The notes beneath the pieces were generated by a model that saw only the letters and a list, made by a program, of their open reading frames with translations, did not search any database and was not told the origin of the DNA. A stretch of DNA of 64,000 nt from JBBDWR01 sp040902745 (GTDB taxonomy: Bacteria; Actinomycetota; UBA4738; HRBIN12): contig JBBDWR010000028.1 of NCBI GenBank assembly GCA_040902745.1, forward strand, positions 161,655 to 225,654, in the 5' to 3' direction. The translations under genes and the position numbers were made by a program. The first letter of the stretch is position 1. Every line of letters starts with the position of its first letter. Positions 1-8,730 of the stretch are shown piece by piece.

Positions 1-891
1 ATGCCAGTAGCGAACCCCGTTGAGCAGCGATCCGTCGGTGACCCCGGTGGCAGCGAAGAACACGTCGTCTCCCGCGCAGAGGTCGTCGGTGGTGAGTACC
101 GCTTCGAGGTCGAAGCCCTCACCGATCAGGACCTCGCGCTCCTCGTCGGTCCGCGGGTGCAGGCGTCCCTGCATCGCACCCCCGAGGCACTTCAGCGCGG
201 CCGCCGCGATCACCCCCTCCGGAGTTCCGCCGATCCCCAGGATCAGATCGACGCCGCTCCGCCGCGATTGGGCGGCGGCGATCGCGCTGGCAACATCGCC
301 GTCCTTGATCAGGAAAACGCGGGCGCCTGCCTCGCGGCACGCCGTGATCAGGTCCTTGTGCCGTGGCCGGTCGAGGATCGTCACGCCCATCTCCTCGGGC
401 CGGGCTCCCTTGGCCTTGGCCACCGCTCGGATGTTCTCCCCGGGCGGTGCCGTGATGTCGATCGCGTCGGCCGCCTCGGCGCCCGTGGCGACCTTCTCCA
501 TGTAGACGGCCGATCCCGGGAACAGCATCGACCCTCGTGCGGCCAGCGCGATCACCGCCAGGGCGTTCCCCTGTCCGGTGGCGGTGAGCGTGGTGCCGTC
601 GATCGGATCCACGGCGACATCCACGGAGGGACCGTCTCCGTTGCCGACCTCCTCGCCGTTATAGAGCATCGGCGCTTCGTCCTTCTCGCCCTCGCCGATC
701 ACGACGGTGCCGTGCATCGAGACCGAGTCCACCATCAAGCGCATCGCGTCAACGGCGGCCCGATCGGCGGCGACCTTGTCTCCACGACCGATCCACCGGC
801 CCGCTGCCAGGGCTCCGGCCTCCGTCACGCGCACCAGCTCCAGGGCTAGGTTGCGGTCGGGTCGTTGGTCGCGGGTCATGGGCTCGGTCAC
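1..891 (-). CDS. glpX: fructose-1,6-bisphosphatase class II (GlpX), C-terminus beyond the window
   Basis: Hydrolyses fructose 1,6-bisphosphate to fructose 6-phosphate in gluconeogenesis (cytoplasmic, metal dependent). The 297 visible residues carry the GlpX hallmarks GEGEKDEAPM (about residues 67-76) and DPIDGT (95-100), which build the metal and phosphate site, and near the cut end a DGVIAAAALKCLGG segment. The family is about 320-340 residues, so only the last 30 or so are missing past position 1. I chose GTG at 891 because GGAGGA lies 4 nt upstream; ATG at 879 in the same frame is the alternative. The next gene on this strand begins its stop at 942, so the two may be co-transcribed. Identity is secure; only the start is open. 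Confidence 0.95.
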   Translation of the reverse strand, partial: MTEPMTRDQRPDRNLALELVRVTEAGALAAGRWIGRGDKVAADRAAVDAMRLMVDSVSMHGTVVIGEGEKDEAPMLYNGEEVGNGDGPSVDVAVDPIDGTTLTATGQGNALAVIALAARGSMLFPGSAVYMEKVATGAEAADAIDITAPPGENIRAVAKAKGARPEEMGVTILDRPRHKDLITACREAGARVFLIKDGDVASAIAAAQSRRSGVDLILGIGGTPEGVIAAAALKCLGGAMQGRLHPRTDEEREVLIGEGFDLEAVLTTDDLCAGDDVFFAATGVTDGSLLNGVRYWH

Positions 892-941
892 GTGTCCTCC
901 TGGCTCGTCGCGGCCGCGGGGAGCCGGCGCGCCCGCCCATC

Positions 942-1961
942 CTACGTGGGCTCGGGCGAGGGAGGCGGGCCGGGCAGCGGGGGGATCAGGCCCTGCGCCG
1001 CATACCAAGCCAGCGTGCGTCGCAAGGTCGCCTCGAACGGGGTGTAGCGCACACCGAGGTCGCGTTCGGCGCGGGAGCCGTCGTAGCGGTGACCGTGCAG
1101 CAGCGTGCGGGCAGCCTCACCGCAGATCGGCACCGATCGGCGACCGATGGTCCTCACGAGATCGCCGAGCGCCCCGGCAACGGTCGCGGCCGTGCCGGGG
1201 ACGAAATGCACCGGCCGCGGGAGCGGAAGGATCCTCGATGCGACCTCGATCGCCTCCCGCAGCGTGATCGAGGTCCCCGACAGCAGGTAGCGCTCGCCCG
1301 CAGCGCCGCGCTCTGCCCCCGCCAGCAACCCCTCGACGCAGTCGTCGATATCGACCACGCTGACCCATGTATCTACGGCGAGTGGGAGACGGCCTTTGGC
1401 GACATCCAACAGCAGGCGCGCCGTGCCGGTCGTGCGGCCGGGTCCTTGCACCGACGACGGGTTGAGGCAGACGACGTCGAGACCGAGTTCGCGCGCCCTC
1501 GCCATGACCCTGCGTTCTCCGAGGGCCTTGGATCGCTCGTAGTGGGAGAGCTGGCTCCCACGGTGCGGGGAGTCCTCCCGGCCGATCGTCCCGCGTGCTT
1601 CGCCGATCGTCGCGGCCGAGGAGGTGTGCACGAGGCGGCGGACCCCGGCCTCGTGTGCGGCGATCACGACGCGATCGGCTCCCTCGACGTTGTCTCGGTA
1701 CATCGGGCGCGGGTCGGGCACGCACATCGCGTTGACTCCGGCGACGTGGAAGACGAGCTGGCTGCCTTCCATCCCGGCGCCCAACGCTGCCACGTCCCCG
1801 AGGTCGCCGCGCACGGCAACGGCGCCGCGTGCCTCGACGCTCGCGGCTGCGGCATCGGATCGCGCAAGGGCCCGAACGGGGTGCCCATCGGCAACGAGCC
1901 GATCCACGAGCGCCCCGCCGACGAAACCGGAGCCGCCGGTGACGAAGACCGGGTCGCTCAC
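942..1961 (-). CDS. NAD(P)-dependent epimerase/dehydratase (extended SDR)
   Basis: A 339-residue extended short-chain dehydrogenase. The N-terminus shows the Rossmann motif TGGSGFVGGALVDRL for the dinucleotide. HTSSAATIGE and a YxxxK pair (HYERSKALGE) give the catalytic Ser, Tyr and Lys. The overall look is like the dihydroflavonol-4-reductase and 3-beta-hydroxysteroid-dehydrogenase-like branch, so a sugar-nucleotide, steroid or hopanoid-type substrate is possible, but the substrate cannot be read from sequence. The GTG start overlaps the stop of pgsA by 4 nt (GTGA), so the two genes are translationally coupled, which weakly suggests a role in lipid or envelope metabolism. Confidence 0.88.
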   Translation of the reverse strand: MSDPVFVTGGSGFVGGALVDRLVADGHPVRALARSDAAAASVEARGAVAVRGDLGDVAALGAGMEGSQLVFHVAGVNAMCVPDPRPMYRDNVEGADRVVIAAHEAGVRRLVHTSSAATIGEARGTIGREDSPHRGSQLSHYERSKALGERRVMARARELGLDVVCLNPSSVQGPGRTTGTARLLLDVAKGRLPLAVDTWVSVVDIDDCVEGLLAGAERGAAGERYLLSGTSITLREAIEVASRILPLPRPVHFVPGTAATVAGALGDLVRTIGRRSVPICGEAARTLLHGHRYDGSRAERDLGVRYTPFEATLRRTLAWYAAQGLIPPLPGPPPSPEPT

Positions 1962-2566
1962 GCGCCCGGTGTCGGGCGCTTGCGCGCAGCCGTTCGCGGG
2001 CGGGGATGGAAGACCGAGCCGAACCGCGCGAAGTACTCGACGGCCGAGAGCACCGTCACGACTCCGGCGGCGAGCATCACCCACTGATCGAGGTACAGGC
2101 CTCCGATCGGGTCGCCGGGGCGCCAGATCGCGAGGAAGATCGCGATGAATTGCACGTTGGCCTTCAGCTTGCCCCAGATAGACGGCTTCACGACCGTGCC
2201 GTCGCCGGCAGCGACGACGCCGCGCAAGCCCAGCACAAGGAGTTCGCGGGCGACGATGATCGAGGCGATCCACACCGAAGCCCGTCCGACGGCGACGAGC
2301 GCGAACAGCACACCGGTCACCAGCAGCTTGTCGGCCGTCGTGTCGAGGAACGCTCCGAGCGTGGATGTCTGCGCCCAGCGCCGGGCGAGGAGCCCGTCGA
2401 AGAAGTCGGTGAGGGCTGCGAAGCCGAACAGTCCGGCGGCGACGCCTGTCGCCCAGCGGGGATCACCCTCGGCGAGGACCAACCACATCACGATCGGAAC
2501 GAGCACCACTCGAAGGATCGTGATGCCCGTTAGGAAGGCCGCGGCGCGCTCGTCTGGGGTCCTCAC
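1958..2566 (-). CDS. pgsA: CDP-diacylglycerol--glycerol-3-phosphate 3-phosphatidyltransferase
   Basis: Makes phosphatidylglycerophosphate, the committed step to phosphatidylglycerol and cardiolipin, in the membrane. The CDP-alcohol phosphotransferase signature D-G-x2-A-R-x8-G-x3-D-x3-D is complete (D57, G58, A61, R62, G71, D75, D79 from the GTG start), followed by several hydrophobic helices. About 200 residues is normal for PgsA. Start is uncertain: GTG 2566 has a TACGAT box 12 nt upstream, and ATG 2596 in frame has neither a box nor a ribosome site. A close CDP-alcohol relative such as phosphatidylinositol phosphate synthase is possible but the overall pattern fits PgsA. Downstream epimerase overlaps by 4 nt. 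Confidence 0.9.
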   Translation of the reverse strand: MRTPDERAAAFLTGITILRVVLVPIVMWLVLAEGDPRWATGVAAGLFGFAALTDFFDGLLARRWAQTSTLGAFLDTTADKLLVTGVLFALVAVGRASVWIASIIVARELLVLGLRGVVAAGDGTVVKPSIWGKLKANVQFIAIFLAIWRPGDPIGGLYLDQWVMLAAGVVTVLSAVEYFARFGSVFHPRPRTAARKRPTPGA

Positions 2567-2695
2567 GGTGGTCGCCGCATCGTAGCAGCGCGCCATTGAC
2601 AACAGGTCGAAGCGAGGCGGATGGTTTCGCTCGGTGATCCTCTCCGCGATGCCCGCAGACGCGCTGCACGCCAACGGCATCCTCGGTCGCTGATC

Positions 2696-3583
2696 GTGCG
2701 ACCCCGGACGCTGGCGCTGCTGGTCGTGGGGGTCCTCGGCGTGTCATCGTCGGCGATACTGATCCGGCTCGCGGAGGCGCCGCCGCTCGCGGTGAGCTTC
2801 TACCGCAACGCGCTCGCGGCCTCGGTGCTACTCCCGATCGCCTTGGGGACCCGCGGGCCGGAGATCAGGTCTTTGTCGCCTCGACAGTGGCGGCTCATGG
2901 CGATCTCGGGGGCGATCCTGGCGCTGCACTTCGCGCTGTGGGTGCCGTCGCTCGAGCTGACGAGCGTCGCGGCGAGCACGGTCCTCGTGACCACCGGTCC
3001 CGTATGGGTCGCGATCATCGGGGCGGCAACCCTGTCCGAACGCATCGGGCGCCGGGCCGCGATCGGCATCGGGTGCACGCTCGCGGGCGCCGTCGTGATC
3101 TCGGGTGGCGACCTGGGAACGTCCGGTGGGGCACTGGTCGGCGACTTCCTCGCCCTCGGCGGGGCGATCGCGGCGGCCGGATATGTGCTCGTCGGCCGGG
3201 CCGTGCGACCGCACGTGTCGCTCGTGGTTTACGTCGCGATCGTCTACACGGTGGCCGCGGGCGTCCTGGTGGTCGCCATGCTCGTGGCGGGGACCCCATT
3301 CACCGGGTTCACCCCGAAGGTCTGGCTCTTGTTCGCCCTGATGGCGGCGGGACCGCAACTCATGGGGCATACGGTGTTCAACTACCTGCTGGCGGAGGTC
3401 GAGGCGTGGGTGGTCGCGGTCGCCGTCACCGCGGAGCCGGTCGGCGCGTCGCTGTTGGCGTTCCTCGTGCTCGACGAGGCGCCGCCCGCGCTCGCCGTCG
3501 CGGGTGGTGCGCTGATCCTGGCGGGGATCGCGCTCGCGATCTCCTCCCAAGGGCGTCGGCCGATCGAGATCGCGCCCGAGTGA
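2696..3583 (+). CDS. EamA/DMT-family transporter
   Basis: Integral membrane protein of about 295 residues with ten predicted hydrophobic helices arranged as two EamA repeats, the drug/metabolite transporter fold that exports amino acids, nucleosides or other small metabolites. Typical landmarks are the SFYRNALAA segment after helix 2 and TAEPVGASLLAFLVLDEAP in the second repeat. The substrate cannot be predicted. Start chosen at GTG 2696 just before the first helix; an in-frame upstream ATG at 2621 would add 25 polar Arg-rich residues that look like non-coding sequence. Divergent from pgsA with about 130 bp between. Confidence 0.85.
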   Translation: MRPRTLALLVVGVLGVSSSAILIRLAEAPPLAVSFYRNALAASVLLPIALGTRGPEIRSLSPRQWRLMAISGAILALHFALWVPSLELTSVAASTVLVTTGPVWVAIIGAATLSERIGRRAAIGIGCTLAGAVVISGGDLGTSGGALVGDFLALGGAIAAAGYVLVGRAVRPHVSLVVYVAIVYTVAAGVLVVAMLVAGTPFTGFTPKVWLLFALMAAGPQLMGHTVFNYLLAEVEAWVVAVAVTAEPVGASLLAFLVLDEAPPALAVAGGALILAGIALAISSQGRRPIEIAPE

Positions 3584-3633
3584 GCCCGGTGTTGATCCGC
3601 GCCGCCGAGGTTGCCCTTCCCGTGCACGCCGCG

Positions 3634-3639
3634 TAGCGT
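3634..3639 (+). promoter_or_regulatory. -10 box TAGCGT, leaderless type
   Basis: TAGCGT lies 8 nt before the GTG at 3648, which places the transcription start at or beside the start codon. No Shine-Dalgarno sequence separates them. Confidence 0.5.
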
Positions 3640-3647
3640 GTCCCGCC

Positions 3648-4436
3648 GTGGACTCCAACCAGCGCAACACGATCGTCGTCGTGATGGTCGGCGTCGCCCT
3701 CGTCGCAGGAGGTGTCGGATTCGCGCTGGGCCGCGCCGGAGGGGAGGAGGCGCCGGAGGATGCCGCGACGCCTCGCCCGACGGTGACGATCCCCTCGAAC
3801 GAGGTCCCCGGTGACCCGCCGTCGGCCTCGCCCGCCGTCGACGTGCTCTCGATCGAGGGACGGCTGCTCGTTCCGAGCGATCAGGCCGTGGCGCTGGCGT
3901 CCGAGGCTGCGGCGTGCACGTCTCTGGTGACCCCCGGGTGGTCCGGCGACTGCGGGCAGGTCTCGGTGGAGGGAGGGCGCGCGGTCTGGGTGGTCGAGTC
4001 GCGCGCGGCCGGAGGCGGCGCAACGGCGCGCGGCGTGCGGGTGTTGACCTATTCTGCAGACGCAGCAGGGTGGGTCACGCGCCTGGCGGCAGTGGACCCG
4101 GAGGGCTCGCGGTGGTCGGACATCGGCGTGGCGGCCGCCGACCTCACCGGAGACGGAGGCGCCGAACTCGTCGTCGGCTTCCGCGAAGGGTCTGCCGACG
4201 GAAGCCTCAGCTACGACGTCGTCGCGATGTCCACTGGCGGGGTCGCGGAGGTGCTCGCGCACGGCGGCCCGCTGCCCGACGGCTCGGTCACGGTCGAGGG
4301 GGGACTGACCGACTACGCCCTGCTGTCGACGGCCGCATTCCAGCGACGCAGCTTCGTCTTCTCCGATGGCTTGTTCCTCGCGAGCGAGGTCGAGGAGGTC
4401 CCCTCCGCCGAGGTTCCCGCGTCGCAGATCGGATGA
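3648..4436 (+). CDS. membrane-anchored extracytoplasmic protein, unknown function
   Basis: I do not recognise a named family. The 262-residue protein starts with a short polar stretch, one hydrophobic helix (about residues 9-28) and a Pro/Thr/Ser linker, then a globular domain with two cysteines (ACTSL, GDCGQ) that could pair outside the cell. ADLTGDGGAELVVGFREG resembles one blade of an FG-GAP/VCBS beta-propeller or a calcium-binding DxTGDG loop, as in proteins that report LppP/LprE-like lipoproteins. Its stop overlaps the next start (ATGA), so it is coupled to the hydroxyacid oxidase; a functional link is not obvious. Confidence 0.75.
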   Translation: MDSNQRNTIVVVMVGVALVAGGVGFALGRAGGEEAPEDAATPRPTVTIPSNEVPGDPPSASPAVDVLSIEGRLLVPSDQAVALASEAAACTSLVTPGWSGDCGQVSVEGGRAVWVVESRAAGGGATARGVRVLTYSADAAGWVTRLAAVDPEGSRWSDIGVAAADLTGDGGAELVVGFREGSADGSLSYDVVAMSTGGVAEVLAHGGPLPDGSVTVEGGLTDYALLSTAAFQRRSFVFSDGLFLASEVEEVPSAEVPASQIG

Positions 4437-5485
4437 CGTCGAGGAGCGGCGACGACGGGGCCGGGGTGCGCGACCCGCCGTTCATCACCGTGGACGACTT
4501 CGAGCCGATCGCCCGTCGCGTGCTGCCGCGCGATGTCTACGACTACTACGCGGGCGGGGCGGGTGACGAATGGACCCTGGCCGAGAACGTGTCGGCGTGG
4601 CGGCGGTGGGCGCTTCGTCCTCGTGTGCTGACTGGGGTCGGCGAGCGCGACACGTCGGTCGATGTGCTCGGAACCGAGGTGGCCTCCCCCGTGTTGGTCG
4701 CCCCCTGGGCGTACCAATCACACGCCCACCCGGACGGGGAGCGGGCAACCGCGCGAGCGGCTGCTCGAGCCGGCACGATCGTGGTCGTGTCCACGACCGC
4801 CCTCGGCTCGCTCGAAGAGATCGCGAGCGCGAGCGACGGGCCGAAGTGGTGGCAGCTGTACGTGTTCGCCGACCGCTCGGTCACGCGGGACATGTTGGCG
4901 CGCGTCGTGTCCGCTGGCTACAGGGCGATCTGCATGACGGTCGACTTTCCCGTGAACGGACTGCGGCACCGCGACACGCGGAGTGGATTCCACATGCCGG
5001 TCGGGCTACCCGGTGACGATCTCGTCTACGAGCCGAACCTGACGTGGGACGACGTCGCGTGGGTGCGCGAGCAGGCGAAGATGCCGCTGCTGCTCAAGGG
5101 GATCTTGACCGCGGAAGACGCTCACCTCGCACTCGAGGCCGGTGTGGACGGCATCGTCGTCTCCAACCACGGGGGCCGACAGCTCGATGGGGTGCCGGCG
5201 CCGATCACGGTGCTCCCCGAGATCGTGGAGGCGGTCGACGGACGCGTCCCGGTCCTCGTCGATGGCGGCGTCCGCCGGGGCACCGACGTCCTGCGCGCGA
5301 TCGCACTCGGGGCACAGGCGGTGCTCGTCGGACGCCCGGCCGTCTGGGGTCTGGCCGCGGCCGGAGAGGACGGCGTCGTACGGGTCCTGGAGATCCTGCG
5401 CGACGAGTTCGACAACGCGCTGGCGCTGTGCGGGTGCCGCTCGGTGGGTGACATCTCGCGCTCGCATGTGATGCCGGCGCTCTAG
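4433..5485 (+). CDS. FMN-dependent alpha-hydroxy acid oxidase/dehydrogenase
   Basis: TIM-barrel flavoenzyme that oxidises an L-2-hydroxy acid (lactate, glycolate or a longer acid) to the 2-oxo acid. The family signature SNHGGRQLD contains the catalytic base His246, and DGGVRRGTDVLRAIALGAQAVLVGRP is the FMN-phosphate site. YDYYAGGAGDEWT near residue 40 is the usual N-terminal flavin contact. At 350 residues it matches soluble glycolate/lactate oxidases, without a cytochrome domain or the loop insertion of lactate 2-monooxygenase. Whether it uses O2, quinone or another acceptor cannot be read. ATG 4433 overlaps the preceding stop. Confidence 0.92.
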   Translation: MTSRSGDDGAGVRDPPFITVDDFEPIARRVLPRDVYDYYAGGAGDEWTLAENVSAWRRWALRPRVLTGVGERDTSVDVLGTEVASPVLVAPWAYQSHAHPDGERATARAAARAGTIVVVSTTALGSLEEIASASDGPKWWQLYVFADRSVTRDMLARVVSAGYRAICMTVDFPVNGLRHRDTRSGFHMPVGLPGDDLVYEPNLTWDDVAWVREQAKMPLLLKGILTAEDAHLALEAGVDGIVVSNHGGRQLDGVPAPITVLPEIVEAVDGRVPVLVDGGVRRGTDVLRAIALGAQAVLVGRPAVWGLAAAGEDGVVRVLEILRDEFDNALALCGCRSVGDISRSHVMPAL

Positions 5486-5516
5486 ACCCGGCAGTGAGAC
5501 GAAGGCCCCGGACGTA

Positions 5517-5549
5517 CGAGAGCCGCCGGGGAAACCCCGACGGCTCTCG
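5517..5549. terminator. bidirectional terminator hairpin between convergent genes
   Basis: A 15-bp inverted repeat with one mismatch (C5526/A5540) around an AAA loop (5532-5534) sits between two converging genes. There is no T-tract, which is common in high-GC bacteria. It probably stops transcription from both sides. Confidence 0.75.
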
Positions 5550-5566
5550 CGCCGATCAGCGTCCGG

Positions 5567-6808
5567 TCAGGCGGGGGGCCTGCACAGACCGTCGGGGCTA
5601 TCGGTCACCCCGACGTTGCGCCGCCAGAAGTTGGCGGTTCCGGCCGTGTGGGTGCCGGTTGACTTGTCGTGGCAATCGAAGTCGCCGTTGTCCACTGACG
5701 TGTTGCGGCGGATCGAGTTGTCCGACGTGCCGACAGCGAAGGAGATGCCGTCGACGTCGTTGTCTCGGAGGGTGTTGCCCCTCGCCTGTACGACGGCGGG
5801 AACCGCCGAGCTCACGTCGATCCCGCTCGACTCGGCATTCACGACCGAGTTGGCGATGATGTCGACGTTCGCCACGCCGGTTCCGAATCCATCGTCGCGG
5901 ACCGCAACGCCCGCGAATGCGGCATTCCGAAGCACGTTGTCCTCGATCAGGACTCCGTCGGACTGGCCACCCACGCGGATCGCCGAGCCCTGCGCGACGT
6001 CGTCAGCGTTCACGTTGTCCAGCGTCTTGTTCCCGAGGATCGAGAAGTTGAAGGCGCCGAACAGGTTGACGAAGTTGGCGTCGTTCGTGCTGCGGTTGGC
6101 CTGGATGATCACATCCGCGTTCTCGGCCGGGGGTGAGTACGCGAACAGGATCGCACCGTTGGTGTGATCGCTGAACGTGTTCGCCCGCACCAGGATGCCC
6201 TTGGCGCCCTGGTCAGAGTAGATCCCGTTGCCGGCAGCCGCCCCGAGTTCGTTGTTGTCGGCGAACCTGTTGAACCGGACGATCGACTTCTGGTCGCCGG
6301 CAGAGTGCAGATACAGGCCGAACGTGTTCTCCGTGACGATGTTGTTCTGTACCTGGTAGCCGTCCGACAGGGGGCTCGTGTAGATACCCGCGTTGTCGGT
6401 GGCATTGCGCACGGTGAAGCCGTCCAGCACGATCCTGTTCGCCTCGAGGCGGAAGCCCGCCAGGGTTGCCGGCGGGTTGACCCGAGATTCCTGGCTCGAC
6501 GGCACGGCCCTCGTCCTGGCGTCGACGCCGGACTGCGCGCCGAGGATCGTCAGGTTCGGGGTCGAGACCGTGACGGACTCGGCATAGGGACCGGGACACA
6601 CTTCGATCGTGTCGCCCAAAGCGGCGAGCGTGACAGCTCCCTGAATCGTGGCGCTGTCGGCCGGCGTCACCGCGTTGCAGTCACCTACGGCTGCTAAACC
6701 GTCGCCGTCGACGACGAGCGTCGTGGCGGCCTGTGCCGCGGGAACCGATGCGAGTACCAGTGCTGCGGCTGCTGAGGCTACGAGCAGCCTGATAAGGCGA
6801 TGTTTCAT
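5567..6808 (-). CDS. secreted right-handed parallel beta-helix (pectin-lyase-like) protein
   Basis: A 413-residue exported protein. Residues 1-28 are a classical signal peptide (basic start MKHRLIRLL, hydrophobic core, AQAA cleavage site). The rest is a run of about 22-25-residue coils rich in N, D, G and V (for example NNIVTENTFGLYLHS and RNTLRDNDVDGISF), the NosD/PbH1 repeat pattern of parallel beta-helices found in polysaccharide lyases, epimerases and cell-surface adhesins. Cysteines near both ends (DCN, VCPG, DCHDK, LCRPPA) may close disulfides. Substrate unknown. GAGAGGAA 5 nt upstream supports ATG 6808. A long 5' region with stem-loops precedes it. Confidence 0.85.
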   Translation of the reverse strand: MKHRLIRLLVASAAAALVLASVPAAQAATTLVVDGDGLAAVGDCNAVTPADSATIQGAVTLAALGDTIEVCPGPYAESVTVSTPNLTILGAQSGVDARTRAVPSSQESRVNPPATLAGFRLEANRIVLDGFTVRNATDNAGIYTSPLSDGYQVQNNIVTENTFGLYLHSAGDQKSIVRFNRFADNNELGAAAGNGIYSDQGAKGILVRANTFSDHTNGAILFAYSPPAENADVIIQANRSTNDANFVNLFGAFNFSILGNKTLDNVNADDVAQGSAIRVGGQSDGVLIEDNVLRNAAFAGVAVRDDGFGTGVANVDIIANSVVNAESSGIDVSSAVPAVVQARGNTLRDNDVDGISFAVGTSDNSIRRNTSVDNGDFDCHDKSTGTHTAGTANFWRRNVGVTDSPDGLCRPPA

Positions 6809-7149
6809 GAGATTCCTCTCTCGTTGACGTGCTACGTGCACTCCTGGCCGTTCCCTTCGCGGAGAATCGGGGGTCCCCGTTTCGACGATCGACTCCGGCA
6901 CGCCGTTGAGGCGTCGGAGTCGCGTGGGCTTGCGGAGTGCCGAACGGCCTAAGCCCTCGGACTCATCGACCCTACCCGTTTTCTCGTCAGGCAACTCATT
7001 CGGCCTAGTTGTTTCGCAGTCGAGCATCGTTCCTAGGCACGGATCGTTCGATCCGGTTCGTGCCTGGGTTCTGGAGAAACAAAACGCCTTTGGAGTGCCT
7101 GAGAGTCCATGTGACGCGCACCGGACAACTCTGCGACGATGCCCGGCCC
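6809..7149. other. 341-bp gene-free interval with two stem-loops
   Basis: Between the divergent beta-helix and PHP genes; base composition is less GC-rich than its surroundings. Two hairpins are visible. One is 6890-6897 pairing with 6915-6922 (8 bp), with an inner 4-bp stem 6901-6904/6910-6913. The other is 7035-7041 pairing with 7059-7065 (7 bp), with an inner GGATC/GATCC stem. No convincing ORF, tRNA or known riboswitch was recognised. It presumably holds the promoters of both flanking genes and perhaps a structured 5' leader. Confidence 0.5.
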
Positions 7150-7983
7150 ATGGCAGGTATCGATCTGCACGTACACACGAACCGCTCCGACGGCACGCTG
7201 ACGCCAACGGAAGCCGTCGAACTGGCGGCCGAGCGTGGGCTGGACACGATCGCGATCACCGATCACGACACGACCGACGGGCTCCAGGAGGCGGCGGCGG
7301 CCGGAGAGCGGCTCGGAGTCGCGATCGTGCCCGGGATCGAGTTCTCGACGGAATACGAGGGCAGCAGCCTGCACGTGCTCGCGTACTGGGCAGATCCCGC
7401 CGACCCCGCGCTCGTCGTGGAGCTGCGCCGTCTCAACGACACGCGGTTCCGCCGAGGGGAGCAGATGGTGGCCAAGCTCCAAGAGCTCGGCTACCCGATC
7501 GAGTTCGATCGCGTGCGCGAGATCGCCGGAGATAACCTGATCGCCCGGCCGCACGTCGCGCAGGCGATGGTGGAGGCGGGGATCGTTCCCGACGAGAAGT
7601 CGGCGTTCACCGATGAGTTCATCGCCGACGGTGGCCGGGCGAGCGTGCCCAAGCATGCGTTGCACCCGACCGATGCCCTCGCCTTGATCCGCGACGCCGG
7701 CGGAGTGTGCGTGATCGCCCACCCTGGCATGTGGAAAGGGAACGGATCGGTTCCCGACGAGCTGATCGAGGAGATGGCCACCGGCGGCATGGTCGGGATC
7801 GAGGTCGATCATCCCGATCACGACCCGGACATGCGTGAGCGCTACCGCACGATGGGGGAGCGGCTCGAACTCGTGATCACCGGGTCCTCCGACTGCCACG
7901 GCGAGCGATATGGCTTCCGGATGGGCTCGGAGACCACCGACCCCGCCGAGCTGGACCGCCTGCGTCGCGCCGCGGGTCGCTAA
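7150..7983 (+). CDS. PHP-domain phosphoesterase (RNase AM/TrpH-like)
   Basis: Polymerase-and-histidinol-phosphatase fold, 277 residues. Metal ligands are visible in order: DLHVHTNRSDG (H7, H9), ITDHDT, PGIEFS, RPHVAQAM, VIAHPGM and GSSDCHGE. This set matches the TrpH/YciV group that removes 5'-phosphates from 3',5'-nucleoside bisphosphates and short RNAs. ATG 7150 opens directly into the first metal motif and no upstream start fits the frame. It is followed at 47 bp by a HAD hydrolase, so a small phosphatase cluster is likely. Exact substrate is inferred from the family only. Confidence 0.88.
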   Translation: MAGIDLHVHTNRSDGTLTPTEAVELAAERGLDTIAITDHDTTDGLQEAAAAGERLGVAIVPGIEFSTEYEGSSLHVLAYWADPADPALVVELRRLNDTRFRRGEQMVAKLQELGYPIEFDRVREIAGDNLIARPHVAQAMVEAGIVPDEKSAFTDEFIADGGRASVPKHALHPTDALALIRDAGGVCVIAHPGMWKGNGSVPDELIEEMATGGMVGIEVDHPDHDPDMRERYRTMGERLELVITGSSDCHGERYGFRMGSETTDPAELDRLRRAAGR

Positions 7984-8018
7984 CGGCCCCGTCGGCGTCT
8001 CGGCCGGCGAGCCCGCCG

Positions 8019-8024
8019 TAGGAT
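8019..8024 (+). promoter_or_regulatory. -10 box TAGGAT, leaderless type
   Basis: TAGGAT ends 6 nt before GTG 8031, placing the predicted transcription start at the start codon. Confidence 0.5.
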
Positions 8025-8030
8025 ACGGCG

Positions 8031-8696
8031 GTGGTCGCATCGCTCGAGGTCGTGTTCTTCGATATCGGTGGTGTCCTCTACAGCGACACCGTCTACCGAC
8101 GGGCGCTGCTGAGGGGACTGCACGATCTGGGGGCCGACGTCACCCAGGAGGACTTCGACGCGGAGTACGAGCGATTGCGCGCGGCGCAGTCGGCGTCGTT
8201 CCGTCGCTCGATCGCCGCCGAGTTCCTCGGACCTCACCCGGATATCGACGCGTTCCAACGGGAGACCGCGAAGTATTGGGCCTATCCGCCGGATGCGCTC
8301 GAGTCGGACGTCCGGTCGTGCCTGGCCGCACTCGAGGGGAGATACCGCCTCGGGATCGTTGCGAACCAGCCGAGCCACGTTCGGGCAGCGATGGAGCGCG
8401 ACGGCATCGCGGACGCTTTCGAGTTGTGGGGAGTGTCGGACGATCTCGGGATCGAGAAACCCGATCCACGGATCTTCGCCGACGCCCTCGCGTCCGCGAA
8501 GGTGGCGGCCCAGCGCACGATGATGGTGGGCGACCGGCTCGACTACGACGTCCGCCCCGCACGCGACGCCGGTATGCACACGACGTGGTTGCTCCGCGGA
8601 GAGGCCCCGGCCGATCCCACGCTGGAGCAGCTCGCGGTGCCCGAGAAGAGTATCCGCTCTCTCTCCGAGCTCCCGGCGGTGCTGGAGGCGATGTGA
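8031..8696 (+). CDS. HAD-superfamily hydrolase
   Basis: A 221-residue haloacid-dehalogenase-like protein. Motif I is FFDIGGVLYS with nucleophile Asp10; the usual second Asp is Gly, as in the YihX and epoxide-hydrolase-N-terminal branch. Motif II is IVANQPS, motif III is the lysine in LGIEKPDPRIF, and motif IV is VGDRLDYDV. A helical cap lies between motifs I and II (residues about 20-90). Substrate unknown; small sugar phosphates are typical. GTG 8031 is chosen because of the TAGGAT box 6 nt upstream. Confidence 0.87.
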   Translation: MVASLEVVFFDIGGVLYSDTVYRRALLRGLHDLGADVTQEDFDAEYERLRAAQSASFRRSIAAEFLGPHPDIDAFQRETAKYWAYPPDALESDVRSCLAALEGRYRLGIVANQPSHVRAAMERDGIADAFELWGVSDDLGIEKPDPRIFADALASAKVAAQRTMMVGDRLDYDVRPARDAGMHTTWLLRGEAPADPTLEQLAVPEKSIRSLSELPAVLEAM

Positions 8697-8730
8697 GGCA
8701 TCCTGACCTGGCCACATCCGGGTGGTGCCG

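Noticed and set aside
1..849. Long open frame on the plus strand across glpX
   Set aside because: Opposite-strand shadow created by GC-rich codons; the minus strand has full GlpX motifs.
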